Position numbers and translations under genes: made by a program
In this document: positions 52,754 through 64,000 of the stretch, one piece after another
Layout of the letters: every line of letters starts with the position of its first letter
How positions within the stretch are numbered: position 1 is the stretch's first letter
Notes under the pieces: model-generated
Databases searched by the model: none
Told to the model about the DNA's origin: nothing
What the model saw: only the letters and a program-made list of their open reading frames with translations
From: Trichoplax adhaerens
Lineage: Eukaryota > Placozoa > Uniplacotomia > Trichoplacea > Trichoplacidae
DNA: 64,000 bases
Direction: 5' to 3'
NCBI RefSeq assembly: GCF_000150275.1
Contig: NW_002060948.1
Span: 5,684,241-5,748,240, forward strand

Positions 52754-52963
52754 ACCGATATTCTACATCAATTTGGCAATGGTAGCTTCGTAAGTTTCTA
52801 TAAAGGTATTTTCTAATTCATCGGCATCACACATTTATCATTTGGGGTTTCGCAGCTCAATTTGAGTAGAGAGACATATGGTTACTGTGATCTTCTGATG
52901 GGCGGAGATTTGCAGATATGTTTCGGCTCTGCTAATGAGAAAGGACTAGGTTTTCATTTTTAA
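52754..52963 (+). CDS. candidate 3' exons of an unknown gene
   Basis: A 36-nt exon (52754-52789, TDILHQFGNGSF) lies between a good acceptor (CCACTTTTATTACAG) and donor gtaagt. A 66-bp intron follows, then 52856-52963 (LNLSRETYGYCDLLMGGD and more) ending in TAA. All junctions are phase 0 and the second exon is relatively G+C rich. No upstream exon was identified. It could be an alternative 3' end of gene F or part of another gene. Confidence 0.25.
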
Positions 52964-54335
52964 TTTCGGATGTACGGAAACGGAACACTTTGGCACAGTC
53001 TGGTTCGTAACCGAGTGGTACTTACATCGCGGTTACATATAATGTTCATCAGAATGTAATATTAATCTTACAGCTACTATAACATTTTCTATCCACTAGT
53101 ATAATGTGGTAGCATACTTATACAATTTTGATACTATATTCATTAACGGTATAATCGTAAGATATTTTCCGGCATCTATGATCAGGCATAGGAATTTAAG
53201 CTAGTTTCTGCTACATCTTGCAACGAACCATGAATATATATCTACATGTCGCCATTTCATCAGAAATCTCTCGAAATGGAAAAATGAAATCACGCTAATA
53301 AATCACGTTGTATAACAATTATTTCCTATGTACGGGTAGTTGAAGTGAGAAATAGATGTCTTAAATCTATACAGTATACTGTATTAGACAAAAGTTAACT
53401 TTATTTTATGAAAGCCTTAGCATATTAAATTGCATTCTTTTCTAGTTCATATTACTTTAGATAGTTGATATTTGTTGTTATGTGAACACTATATCGATAT
53501 CAATTCATTCATGTCAGTAGTAAAAGTGGCTAAAGAATAATTGTCATATTTAAATTAACAAATTAATGATTCCTGAATACCTTTTTTAACAACTCTGCTT
53601 TCTATTATAAAATAAAAGCAATCATATATATGTATGGCAGTAAGAAATAATCTGGCAGTAAATTTTCATTTAATGTATTGCTTTGTGTAGGATATACTGT
53701 ATAGAATACAGTGTATACCCGTTCATTTAAACTGGAACTTTGCTAATATAGCGTAATAATAGTAGATGATCAATACGATAATTTCTTACTTCACTTTAAT
53801 ATCGTGACAGCCTTCAATGAACAGTTATAGCAGAAGTGACTAACAGATGTCTACAATTTCGTTTGCATGGATAAAAATTATCTGTTGAAGGACTTTCGAG
53901 ATCGTAATTACTGTATAGCCACATTTATCTATTCTACGTTAACGGCTTTCTCTTCCTTATATAGCTCGATATCCATTTAATTCTGGTAATATCCTAAAAT
54001 ACCGACAGTTGCAGTATGGGAACTGCAGTTTTTATTTCTATATCGTGATAATCTGCAATAAGACGAATACGGAGAGTGTCTACAATTCTATATACGTGCA
54101 CTGGATAAATATCACTTAGCATTTACTGGTATGTATTATTCTTCGAAAATAAATCATTGCCTTAATCACAGTATGTGTGCTATTACTATTCTACAGTATA
54201 GCCTAGTAATCTACATCATAATTGCAAGGTTCATCGTTGAGAGTAAGTAACTACTGCATGACTCTGCATTTATACTGCAAACTTATGAACAGCCGCATCG
54301 GTAACCTATATATTATTTGGATAATCTGTTATCCA

Positions 54336-54407
54336 TTAAGACAATAAATGATTACTTCGGAGGTATTGATTGGCTGCTACAGTTCCTTTTTCGTCACCAG
54401 TGACTAC
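54336..54407 (-). CDS. possible minus-strand terminal exon
   Basis: On the minus strand, TTACTAAC (a good branch-point match) and ACAG precede an open segment reading VVTGDEKGTVAANQYLRSNH plus three residues and a stop. The composition is balanced. No upstream minus-strand exon with a matching donor was found, so this is weakly supported. Confidence 0.2.
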   Translation of the reverse strand, partial: VVTGDEKGTVAANQYLRSNHLLS

Positions 54408-57400
54408 CTGTGGTTAGTAAGAATACGTCCGGAGCCATCGATTCATCAATCAATATTGACATCGAACAATGAATAGAAGCAAAATACAACGCGGCCATAT
54501 TGGATTAATGAATAATGCTATTGATCTTTAAAATCAATGAAACGAGTTATTGTTTAAAGCTAGGTGCCAGACTGAGCTATTCACCGTATTATTTTATAGC
54601 GAGAGAACTCATCAAGATATCGTCATTTCAACAACCCATAGTGGGTCATAATGTCCTATCTTAAGGCTTATTTTTTTTTGTCCGATTAATAGCCATAACG
54701 TATCTAGGAAATTCTTCGTCCATTAAAATCCTTGTTGTTATATCCTAAGCGGCTATCGCAATTTTAAACTGCTACTTTGTAGAGTGGGTAAGTCTTTAGA
54801 AAAGTAAATTTTATTTTATGGTTTACCATCTGCTTCTATTGATTTCATTACTGACTTAGTATATGCATTATGGCATTTATGGCAAAGATATTATTTTTGT
54901 GTAACTTATTTTATAAAATGACCATAATTTTTGAGGTAAACAGTTATGAATTATTTGCTTTCTTTTGCCATTTAAAACATTATTTAACCCGAATTTTATG
55001 TAGATAGTTTAGCGTTGTTGCAACTTGTTCTATTTTTTTACTTGGTAATTGAGTTCGATAGAATAACACAAGGATGATTACATTAATTGAACGATACTGT
55101 TATTATTGGTATCTTTACCTTTTACCGAAGCCTTTGCATTTCCTGTAGAGGGAGCGACTAGGCTTAAGGCCTTGTGAAAAGTATAATTTGAGCCTATTAC
55201 TAGGGTTTAATCAATTTGTCCCAGTTACACTAGCAATAAAATGCAGATTTTCATATACTGTCGATCTCGAAGCCCAATTTGGCAAGAAATGAAAAGATTT
55301 TAATCGATATTTCATATTTTTGTAACAGTGGTCCATACGATCGGTTAGGAAGTTAAAAATAAACTATTTTAATTTGATTCAATATTAAATTATGTACAAG
55401 CAAGCAATCGTTGAATGATGCTCAATTCTCTGGTGTTTATGGCGAAATTGACTATCATAACTGCATTTTTAGTTAGTAAATGTATCTAGAAAAAGATAAA
55501 GATTTACAACAAAATTATATCTACCAGTAGACTTATGAAGTACGGCACTAGCAAGGCAATATCGATACAAATTTTTCTTAAAATAAGATGGGAGTGAAAT
55601 AAAGAATCTCTTCATGATTGCACTATGATAAGTTAATGGCTTAAATGAATTTGAAACTGGTATTGAATTGCTTGAAGTACTAGCGAGTAAAGACTTTATT
55701 CGTAACTGATATCGGAGATAGACTTATTTCTAGGCTTTACACGAACACCCTGTTCGCGATCCTTAGTGTATGCCGTACTTGTTTAGCGACTATAATATTT
55801 CAGTGTAAATGAATGCTTATTTGTTGCATGTAATAATTACGGTATAACCACAAGAATAGAAAAAACATCACTGCCATTTTTCCATTTTAACTAGTTGTTT
55901 GTAGTGATAAATATCCTGTTGATAACATAACCATAAAAGTACTAAATCGAATAATTTTCGGTATAAACTTTGCTTTACTATCGACGCCTTTTAGCTTTTT
56001 TACTAAAATTATTTACAATGTCCGATTTGCTTAAAATATATCTACTGATATCAAATCTGCCACAATACGAAAGGTTAAGCCATACTTAAGTTATTCTCAT
56101 TAGCAATCCCTTAATTAGTTCATTCACCTATTTTAGCTTTCTTTTTAGTGGCTCTATTTTATTCCAATGAGATCTATACTATGAACGAATAGATTTTGAT
56201 CTTGAGACTTTTATAACGCTGCTGGTTCTGATGAGCATCAGATAGGACATTATAAACGTAGTAGACACCCTAATGCTTTTAGAATATGATTACAATGTAT
56301 GAACATTCTTGTAAAGTGAACGAAATATAGATCCGTTGTCTGGTCAATTTTATTCGAAATCGATTAAGTTGACAAGTAAAACTAATCTAAAATTACTAGC
56401 AACGATTTATCTCGGGGTATGGCAACCGAAACACATATCAGAAATCTGTTGGTCAATTGATGTTATTGAGTTGAAGTACATCGAATAACGTTCGTAATTT
56501 CTTAGGGATTTAATGCTAGCCTTTAACTAGTTATTTTAGAACAAAATCAACCAGATCTGAATTATACCGTTTAACTTATTCATTACGTAGCAATACGCAT
56601 AGGTATTAGCGAAAGCCAAATGAATTGAAAACATATCCTGTAATGTCCCTCTACATACTATAATTAAGGTACATCTGCTGACTGTGAACTATATCCGTTA
56701 AGGTATGGTTTATTTCATTTGTCTATGGGATTATTTGGTAACCCATAAATCGAATAACAGCTTATAGTTGGCTTCACAATATTGCGCAACAGCTAAGACA
56801 AGATACCCTGATCACTTCAAAAATCTGTACCCTAGTAATTCATAACTAATCGTAAATGACCAAAAATACCTCGCTCCAAACTTTATACTTAGCAGGTGAT
56901 GTCATTGGAATATTAGCCAGACTGATTCCTTAAGATTTGATTAAAAATCAACTCGTTTTTTACGTTAAAAGTTAATCGTTAACTATAAGCAAATAATATC
57001 GTCGGTAATTGCAAAATACCATGAACCAAACTAGTCTACGTGTATAATATCGTTTCAGAAGCTCTATCTTCGCTATTTAGATCAGAAATGAACAGTAATA
57101 TGAATGATTACTTCTTCATTCTTTTAATTCATTTTTTGATTTAGCTCAACATTTGTATTAGCATAAAAAGTAAAAACGTATAATTAAAGAATGAGGTCTT
57201 TCATTAACAGTAAACTGGACGTATTCAATTTTTTCTATTTTTAAAATTTGTCCATATTGGTGGAAAAACTTCCACTGTAAACTAATATGTCCCGAAAGGA
57301 AGAAGTACTTCTGACTTAAATAAGCTTTCCTTCTAGGGACAAGTGTGATTATTATTAGAATATAAATAAACCGTTACATACTCAACTGCAATGGGGGAAC

Positions 57401-57540
57401 GGCAGGTACTTTCCTTTATTCCTGCTACGGTCAACTTTATAATCACATATTTTGTAAGAGTTAATTGCATCTGAATTATTACACTTTCATAACCATACCC
57501 AGAAGAATATAAAATTGTATATTGTCCTAAAATATTTCCT

Positions 57541-57831
57541 TTTACCTTAGAGGTGCACTATCATATCCATCTATAGTAGTCATTAGCATAAACGTCTTAA
57601 GGCTTTCGTCGTTAGAGGTAATTTCTAGGTAAGGATAAAAGTGATCATTTTTGAAGTATCCACTACAAAGATTGACAGATTCAGCTTTTACTTTAGCGGT
57701 ACCCTATCACATATACCTATAATACATATTAGCATAACAGTCTCAAGGCTTGCGTCATTTTGATTGATTTTAGGTCGGACAAAAGTGATTATTTTTGATA
57801 TACTCATCCTAATAAAGACCAGCATATTCAG
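57541..57831 (+). repeat. two-copy tandem repeat, period 146 bp
   Basis: Copies at 57541-57684 and 57687-57831 share TTTAC.TTAG.GGT, CACTATCA/CCCTATCA, ATTAGCATAA, TC..AAGGCTT.CGTC, AAAAGTGAT.ATTTTTGA and ATTCAG at the end. Divergence is moderate. Confidence 0.8.
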
Positions 57832-58033
57832 TCTGTACGAATACACTTTTGCCATAACTTGGACTAACATTTCAAAAGTGCTAAGATTAGTGCAGTACCT
57901 GTGACACCGAATAGCTATGTTAGAAAATGGTTAGGACCATAGTGTTAAACCTCTATAGCTAGGACTTTTAAGTGTTGAAGAAAGCATACTGTAGATTCTA
58001 CTGACATTTTACGGTATATTCCGCCGTTGAGAG

Positions 58034-58041
58034 TATAAAAG
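58034..58041 (+). promoter_or_regulatory. TATA box, probable promoter of gene G
   Basis: TATAAAAG, 894 bp upstream of the gene G start codon, is followed by CTGAGTTGTCAATGG and GGGTTGGTAGAGGAAGA. The GGTTGGTAGA block is shared with the leader after the TATA box at 9287. A donor-like AAAG-gtaatt near 58117 suggests a first untranslated exon of about 50-60 nt. Confidence 0.45.
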
Positions 58042-58927
58042 CTGAGTTGTCAATGGAGGGTGGTGGGTTGGTAGAGGAAGACCACACTTTTATGAAGTAC
58101 ACAGCTTTATTTAAAGGTAATTAAATGCGTTGTTAACTGCACAATGACACACCGGTAGTCTTCGGTTCATCAGGTAAAGCAAGAAGATGTGGTAGGAAAG
58201 TTACCGTACTCATGACTATAAAGCATTGAGTAATGCATTTATATCGACTGCATTATATATTATTGCTAGGTCGTTAACGAAACTAATTCGCAACATACTT
58301 TCTGTAATAAGACAAGAGTTTCTGAAGTTCAATTTCAAGACAGGAATAAATATTAATCGTTCTATTTCAATAACAGTTAATAGTTTCGTAACGATCAAAC
58401 AATAAGAATGCGATCTAGAGGAATAACGTATTATTGCATGAATTATTTTATATTTGAGCTTATGTATTCTGAAGTGAGATTTGAAATAGGATTACATAAA
58501 AGGTCATTAAATGACATTAAAGAGTTTAGTTCCCTTTTATGAATTTCCTTTATTACGCACGGTTGGCGTTATTTTATACGGATCCTGTATTAGAATAAGA
58601 GAGAGCACTGGTGTTTTCATTTTACAAGACATTAAATTCTAGTTACAATGGCTGTTGTAGGGGCGACAAATAATAAAATTTATCAACGCCACGTCGACAA
58701 TCATACAACGATCTGTTTTAATTATTTTTAAATAATTTTACCATAAGATTACTTTATTTATGAACTATCAGGTACTGTTACTCATATTTCGTCTAAGATA
58801 TTAACACCTTATTTTATTTAACGTAAATTTTGCTTAGGATAAGCCTGAACAATATTAATATACAACACTACCAAGTATCATCTTTAAAATTAAAGGCGAA
58901 TCCATCTATAATTAATCTGTTTATATA

Positions 58928-60896
58928 ATGGCTACAACTTCATCTCCAGTGGCAATCAATCCACCAAGTTATCAAATTATTATAACTACTCTTAATAATA
59001 GAATGCCAGCAAATCGCATTAAAGTATTTTCCTTCATAGCCATAGCTATCGCCATAATTCAAATTGCGGTGGCCGCGGTTGGATTGTCTGAGCCTTGCCC
59101 AATTGGTCTGTACGTCTTAAGCTTTGGTCATTATGGAAATAGTTTCTGGGTAGCAGGACCAGTAAGTTCACTGAATCACTTGGCATATTTTAAACTTTTA
59201 TTGCAATGAATATCATAGTTTTACTAGTATAATTGGAAACAATCAGATAAGGATAAGTTTTCTACCGAAACTGTATAATTTGAATTATTGGAGTGAATTA
59301 GCTTTCTGGACAGTACTTTTATCTTGAATCTAGTGCTAACATACAGACATAAAATATCTTTCTGTAAATGCACATTCACCTATACATTATAAGCACCTAT
59401 GATGGTATTTCTGCAAGCATTTGGTTGACTAGAACACTTCTCTTTAAAAAACCACCTGAAAATTGCTATTTTGCTTATAGATATTACTCTATGCTTTGGC
59501 TATTGGCTGCAGTGTGGATCGGAACAACCTTACGAAAAATAGGGTAAGGCTGTGCGACTTTAAAATATACTTATATTAATATGTTTTATAAGTACATATT
59601 GGACTGATTAATTACTACCAGTAGTTGTGCAATAACGAAAACTATTTCACATGAATATTCGGTAAAATTTCTAAAGCATTATTTTGCTACCAGATATACT
59701 CTTTGCTGCTGTTACCGTACCTTAATAAGATATTAGCAGAGCAATTTTTCGATTTATCGTTTAAGAAATTTATAGATCATTGCAGCAAAAGAAATATTTT
59801 GCGCTAAAATCATTTTTAATTCTAATTTGGTCATTTTAGATAGCTAATATGAAGATAGGCGCGTTTCTATGCGTGCTTTGCATCATTGGAGGATTTGTAG
59901 TATTAGGTCTGACTATACGCGCGCTTTCAATTCTGTCGGTTTACTCTGACCACTTCCATTTCGATTGCGGCACTCATAAAGTTTCTGTAAATGAAATATA
60001 TACTCCTGCTGTTTTAACAACAACCGTCCACTTTGGAATCTACATATTTTATTTTTCGTTTTGTGTGTGGATTATGAGACTGAATAACGATTTCTATCCA
60101 AATATGTTCGCTGCACGATCTAGTGGTCGTAATACTTTTGTGGTAAGACAATATTTTGAGAAATTAAGTGAAAAATATATATTACAAGGTCTTCTACCTA
60201 TATTTATTGTATCATTAAAGTGTTACTTTTTTAAATGCTAATCAGAAGTAATTGTCATTGAATTAAATTTCTACTTCAAGTTAGGAATTAGTCACTATTA
60301 TAGTTTGGAAGTAATAGCCTCAAATCCAGAAAACAGTCGTTATTTACAGCTGATTAAGTCTCACATATCAATTTAGTATTGGAAATAATCATAATTTGAA
60401 AGTGAGAATTATTGTTAATACATGCAGCAGTCAGTATGCCTATGAATCTTTGATTTTATTCTGCTAGCAAATCAATAAGGCTAGAAATAATCACCATGTA
60501 CAATTAATAAATTAAATCCGCAAAAGCGATCTTTCTTAACAGTTAATTCATAATTAGAAAACGATTTCCGTATTTCTTATTATAGAAAATTAATAATCTA
60601 CATACAAGTATGAATTCATATTAAGTCTTTACAGCTGATAATTGTGATTGCTAATTACATTGTCTAATATGTATCTATCATAAAATAATTCAAATCACAA
60701 CATTTACACTTCCAGCAACACATTCTATTATCTGTAAATATTAAATCTATGCAAACTTGTTTGCATACAATCTACGTAGGTTCAACCACCAGCAGAAGAA
60801 ATTCCTTCATACGAGCAATGTATTGCAAAAAGTAAAATACTGACGAAAGATGGTAAATTAGCTGCAATAAATGTGCCTCAGACAGCTCAAGCATAG
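58928..60896 (+). CDS. tetraspan membrane protein, CD20/MS4A-like plan (gene G)
   Basis: Exons, all phase 0: 58928-59161, 59481-59543, 59840-60142 and 60780-60896, 238 residues. The N-terminus carries NPPSYQ, a PPxY motif of the type bound by WW domains. TM1 is about residues 33-53, with EPCPIGLY following, then FWVAGP at the start of TM2, continued by ILLYALAIGC in exon 2. Exon 3 has TM3 (GAFLCVLCIIGGFVVLG), an outer loop with FDCGTHKVSVNEIYTP and TM4 (TTTVHFGIYIFYFSFCVWI). The tail begins VQPPAEEIPSYEQC and is rich in Lys and Gln. Donors are gtaagt, gtaagg and gtaaga. ATTAAA at 60928, 32 nt past the stop, may be the poly(A) signal. This is the clearest member of the array. Confidence 0.9.
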
Positions 60897-62944
60897 TGTT
60901 AAAGCGGCAAAATCTACCATCTGTCTTATTAAAGTAAATTATACACGATAAATCACCTTTAATTGGATTGTAATTATAGATGCTGGGATATTGACGTAAA
61001 CAGTAATAGTCTCTTGTTTAATTTCTGGAATTTCTGCCTTTATCTCATTATAATTTAAGGTGTTCATGGCAATAAAACCATCTGCTAGTAAAGCGCTAAT
61101 GAAATCTGCAATAATTGATAAAAATATACTAGTTACGTTATCTAAATCTGAGAGAATCAATCATTCACGCCTTAGAATTAAAATTATATACAAAACGCGC
61201 ATCTATTTCGGAATTTCTTTTAAAACTGGACTAAGTAGTAAGTGTCATATCAGTTTGCGTGTACAAAGCCTATTTTACCATTTTTTGACGGTTCATTTTG
61301 GATCTGTATACTCATAAATATTCTAAGTTACGTTGGTCATAGCAATATTACCAAATACTGCAATTTATAAATAACTCTTTTCATTTTCGAATTCGTCAAT
61401 ATTTAATTCATGTTGATATTGAATTGGAAAAAAGTGCATTTTATGCATAAATATGCTGGTACCTGTTTTCTAGAATTTTACACACTATAATTATTTATAT
61501 GTGGCCGTTATAATAAACTATCTTGGAAACTATGATTTTAATGTTATTGAATATATTTTTGTCTTGGTTAATTTGATATTTAATCTAGACAAGGAGTTGG
61601 GATTGGCACGTTTTATTATAGTCCTTTATTATATATGATGGCATTTAAAACAGAATAATTTACTTGAGCTCCTTATTTGATTGCCTTTAGCTATAACTTT
61701 GTAGCTAGGCCACCTAGATTAGGAACAGGTACTTCAAAAAGATTCATATTAAAAAATGTTAGTAATAGCCGCAGAATTTTTAACTTAAGTCAACCGTATG
61801 GAGTCCTAGAACTGACCCCTCTTTACCCTTCATTATTTCTTGCCGTTAAGAAATATTAAAATTTCATGTAGACATACCCTACAATTAGATAATTGCTCAC
61901 AAGATGTTTGGCATCTTGTGCATATATATCATTTTGAAAGGATTTCCAAGTGTTGGATTGGCTGTCTCAAACTTAATCACGATATCCGAATCTAATACAA
62001 TTATTGTTTGCGCTGAAGGTTTCCTTCCTTTCATCAATTCTTGGATACTGCTAGTCTCACATTATAGTTAAATTTAGTTTATTACTTTAGGCTGATAAGA
62101 TGGGCATTTAAATCGTATACTTTGGGTATGCAGTATACAGCCATCATTTTTGCACAATGTTAAGTGCTCATCGTTAGTAGTAGGTATGTTATCATGACGA
62201 TAATGGTCAATTCGGAGTTTATGATTTCTTTATTATGTTTTCATCCAGAACATGGACTATACTATGTTGTAACATTGGCTCTTTAGGCTTAGCTATTAGA
62301 AGGAACTATCAAATATCAATCCAGTATTGGTAGCATTGAAGATACTTAACAAACTATAACCAAAAAAACTAAAGATGTTAATCAAGATAAATTTATTTAG
62401 TAAGGGTAAGCGTCGGATTGGTATTCGGTTTATCATATAACATAACAGTGAGATGTGAATTGCTGCCAGTTCTAGTGTATATTTTAGCTACTTCATGAAT
62501 TTTTGTTAAGGACTTTAAAATTGAAATTGATGTAGAATGTTGTCAAATTCACAAACTATTGTAAATTTGATTTTATATAGGGAATAATTAGGAAATTTAT
62601 ATAATATTTGTGTACTTGCTTCACAAGAGACAAATTTATCGATGTTGAAGCTAGTAAATTTGGAGTTTCGACTCTAAAATCAAATCTCAATTTTTATAAC
62701 TATACGTGTAAACTAGAGTAGTAATATTAAAAACATAATAAATTTCCTAACTTTGCCGACAGAATAAATGCTAACTATCCCACAAATTGTAGCGACTAGT
62801 TTAACTAATAACTTTAAGTTTTTGAAGCTATCAAGAGCATTTTTCTTTTTCAAAAAAATTAAGATCATAATCATTCCTTATATAAATATTATGTAATGAT
62901 TTAACGTTCCTTAAAATCACTAATTTTCTACTTTTCGTTGGTTT

Positions 62945-63102
62945 TAATACGAGGGTGTCACAAAACAGCTTTGCAACAAGATAACGCAATATACGATCAA
63001 TAAGTCAGTTCCTTTAACCACGTATCAAGGAACGATATCTGCACTATCACGAACACTTTTGCTCTACTAGCAGACTACACAAAGACTTAAACACCTCGTA
63101 TT
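62945..63102. repeat. inverted-repeat (MITE-like) element
   Basis: AATACGAGGGTGT at the left end and ACACCTCGTATT at the right end are reverse complements apart from one inserted base. The 158-bp interior is non-coding. Confidence 0.5.
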
Positions 63103-63214
63103 TTACGTTAAGCACCAAGTTGGAGAATTCTCTTTATTTCACGATATACTGCATTTATATACTATTCCTCAACAGTTCATGAGTCATAGTTAATACAATT
63201 AACCTGGGAATCAT

Positions 63215-63275
63215 TTACTAAATTAGATATTAACTAGTGCAAACTCCCGTCGCTTTGCTGACGGTTTACGATAAT
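63215..63275 (-). repeat. dispersed repeat fragment, inverted partner of 20395-20460
   Basis: ACTAGTGCAAACTCCCGTCG and the following CTTTGCTGACGGTTTACG are the near-exact reverse complement of the 20.4-kb fragment. The two sites are about 43 kb apart. Confidence 0.6.
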
Positions 63276-64000
63276 GTGCTCATTTAACAGATAGTATTAC
63301 CATTTGTCGTACTGTAGACCTGTCAGAGGTTCAGTAACTTTATACCGTGTATCATGGAACATTTCCATGATAATTTACAATCTAGCATAAGTAAATTACA
63401 ATCACAATGATTCGAATTGTAAGTAGATGATTTGCATTCCCTATTATAGCTATTAATTTCAGTATGTGTATAAGTGTCACTGTCATAAAAAGTCAGTGCT
63501 ATGTTAAAACACAGTATATCCAAATTAGAAGTTAACTAAATAAGGATTGTCTAACAGAATTATCCTAACATAGTTATTTCTACTGTAATACAGTATTTAG
63601 CACTGTAACAGAGGGCTATTTTAAGCTTTAATCTGTTGTCAACTAAAAATTAAAATTTGCTATTTGGACAAAGAAGGTTTACTTTTAACGAAAGTATCCG
63701 ACTACAAACATTTTATAGCTTAACTTGTAGTAACTGAAACTGATATCAATGCATTCAGACCAGGTACATATGCCTTCTGAACATCAATTTTACTATTTTT
63801 AGATCTAAATTTTGAACTTAGGTAAATTTCCCCGCACGGTATGGGACACCATTTGTAACCTCAGCAACATGTTATTTATCTTTTATTATCATTGATTGAT
63901 TTTAAAATAGAATTTTAAAAAAAGTTTATAAATTCTGCAGGAAAGGATAAAAGTTTCCGTTATTCTTCAAGAATTTTATGGAAATTTTTTATATTGGCTA

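Larger units (their letters stand above)
52964..58033. other. intergenic between genes F and G
   Basis: No certain gene in 5 kb. It holds a possible minus-strand terminal exon at 54336-54407 and a two-copy tandem repeat at 57541-57831. Other open frames are of chance length. Confidence 0.4.
60897..64000. other. intergenic after gene G
   Basis: No supportable gene to the end of the window. It contains an inverted-repeat element at 62945-63102 and a dispersed-repeat fragment at 63215-63275. Open frames at 61060-61317 and elsewhere are of chance length and lack splice support. Confidence 0.4.

Overview
The window is AT-rich eukaryotic (metazoan) nuclear DNA. Genes are split by GT-AG introns, nearly all with clear donors (mostly gtaagN) and AG acceptors. 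There are no bacterial operons, no CRISPR array, no rRNA and no convincing tRNA. Moderate intron size (69-1213 bp), low gene density and few recognisable transposons would fit an early-branching animal such as a placozoan. That is inference only; no sequence here names the species.

The main content is a plus-strand array of seven related genes, called A-G here: 4880-6389, 24144-27117, 29442-31475, 39210-40455, 45845-47493, 50706-52214 and 58928-60896. Each encodes a tetraspan membrane protein of about 200-275 residues. The shared plan is: an exon with the cytoplasmic N-terminus, TM1 and a first outer loop, ending at the start of TM2 (usually W-x-[AG]-G-P); an exon of exactly 63 nt completing TM2; an exon of 270-306 nt with TM3, a second outer loop and TM4; and a short C-terminal tail exon. 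All introns are phase 0. The topology and the FW-x-G-P-[VI] motif recall the CD20/MS4A family, but a lineage-specific tetraspan family is equally possible. Subgroups are visible: E, F and G (tail with a Y-E motif), B, C and D (a HCFW/TCFW-like motif before TM2), and A (an extra 5' exon).

A truncated relic of gene A lies near 10.6-10.9 kb, with upstream DNA (8.7-9.8 kb) that is a diverged copy of the DNA upstream of gene A (3.4-4.3 kb). Similar TATA-box regions lie about 0.85-0.95 kb upstream of A, F and G and in the relic, so a core promoter was probably duplicated with the genes.

Between genes: 11-24 kb has no gene I can support but holds a duplicated TATA-containing segment and dispersed repeats. 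33.9-38.7 kb is unusual, with a roughly 105-bp tandem satellite, perfect palindromes, a 20-bp-arm hairpin, TACAG pentanucleotide runs and one candidate exon group. 40.5-45.8 kb holds the second copy of a 470-bp dispersed repeat. 52.7-58.9 kb and 61-64 kb hold only small candidate exons and repeats. Open frames of 60-110 codons are expected by chance in DNA this AT-rich, so length alone was not taken as evidence.
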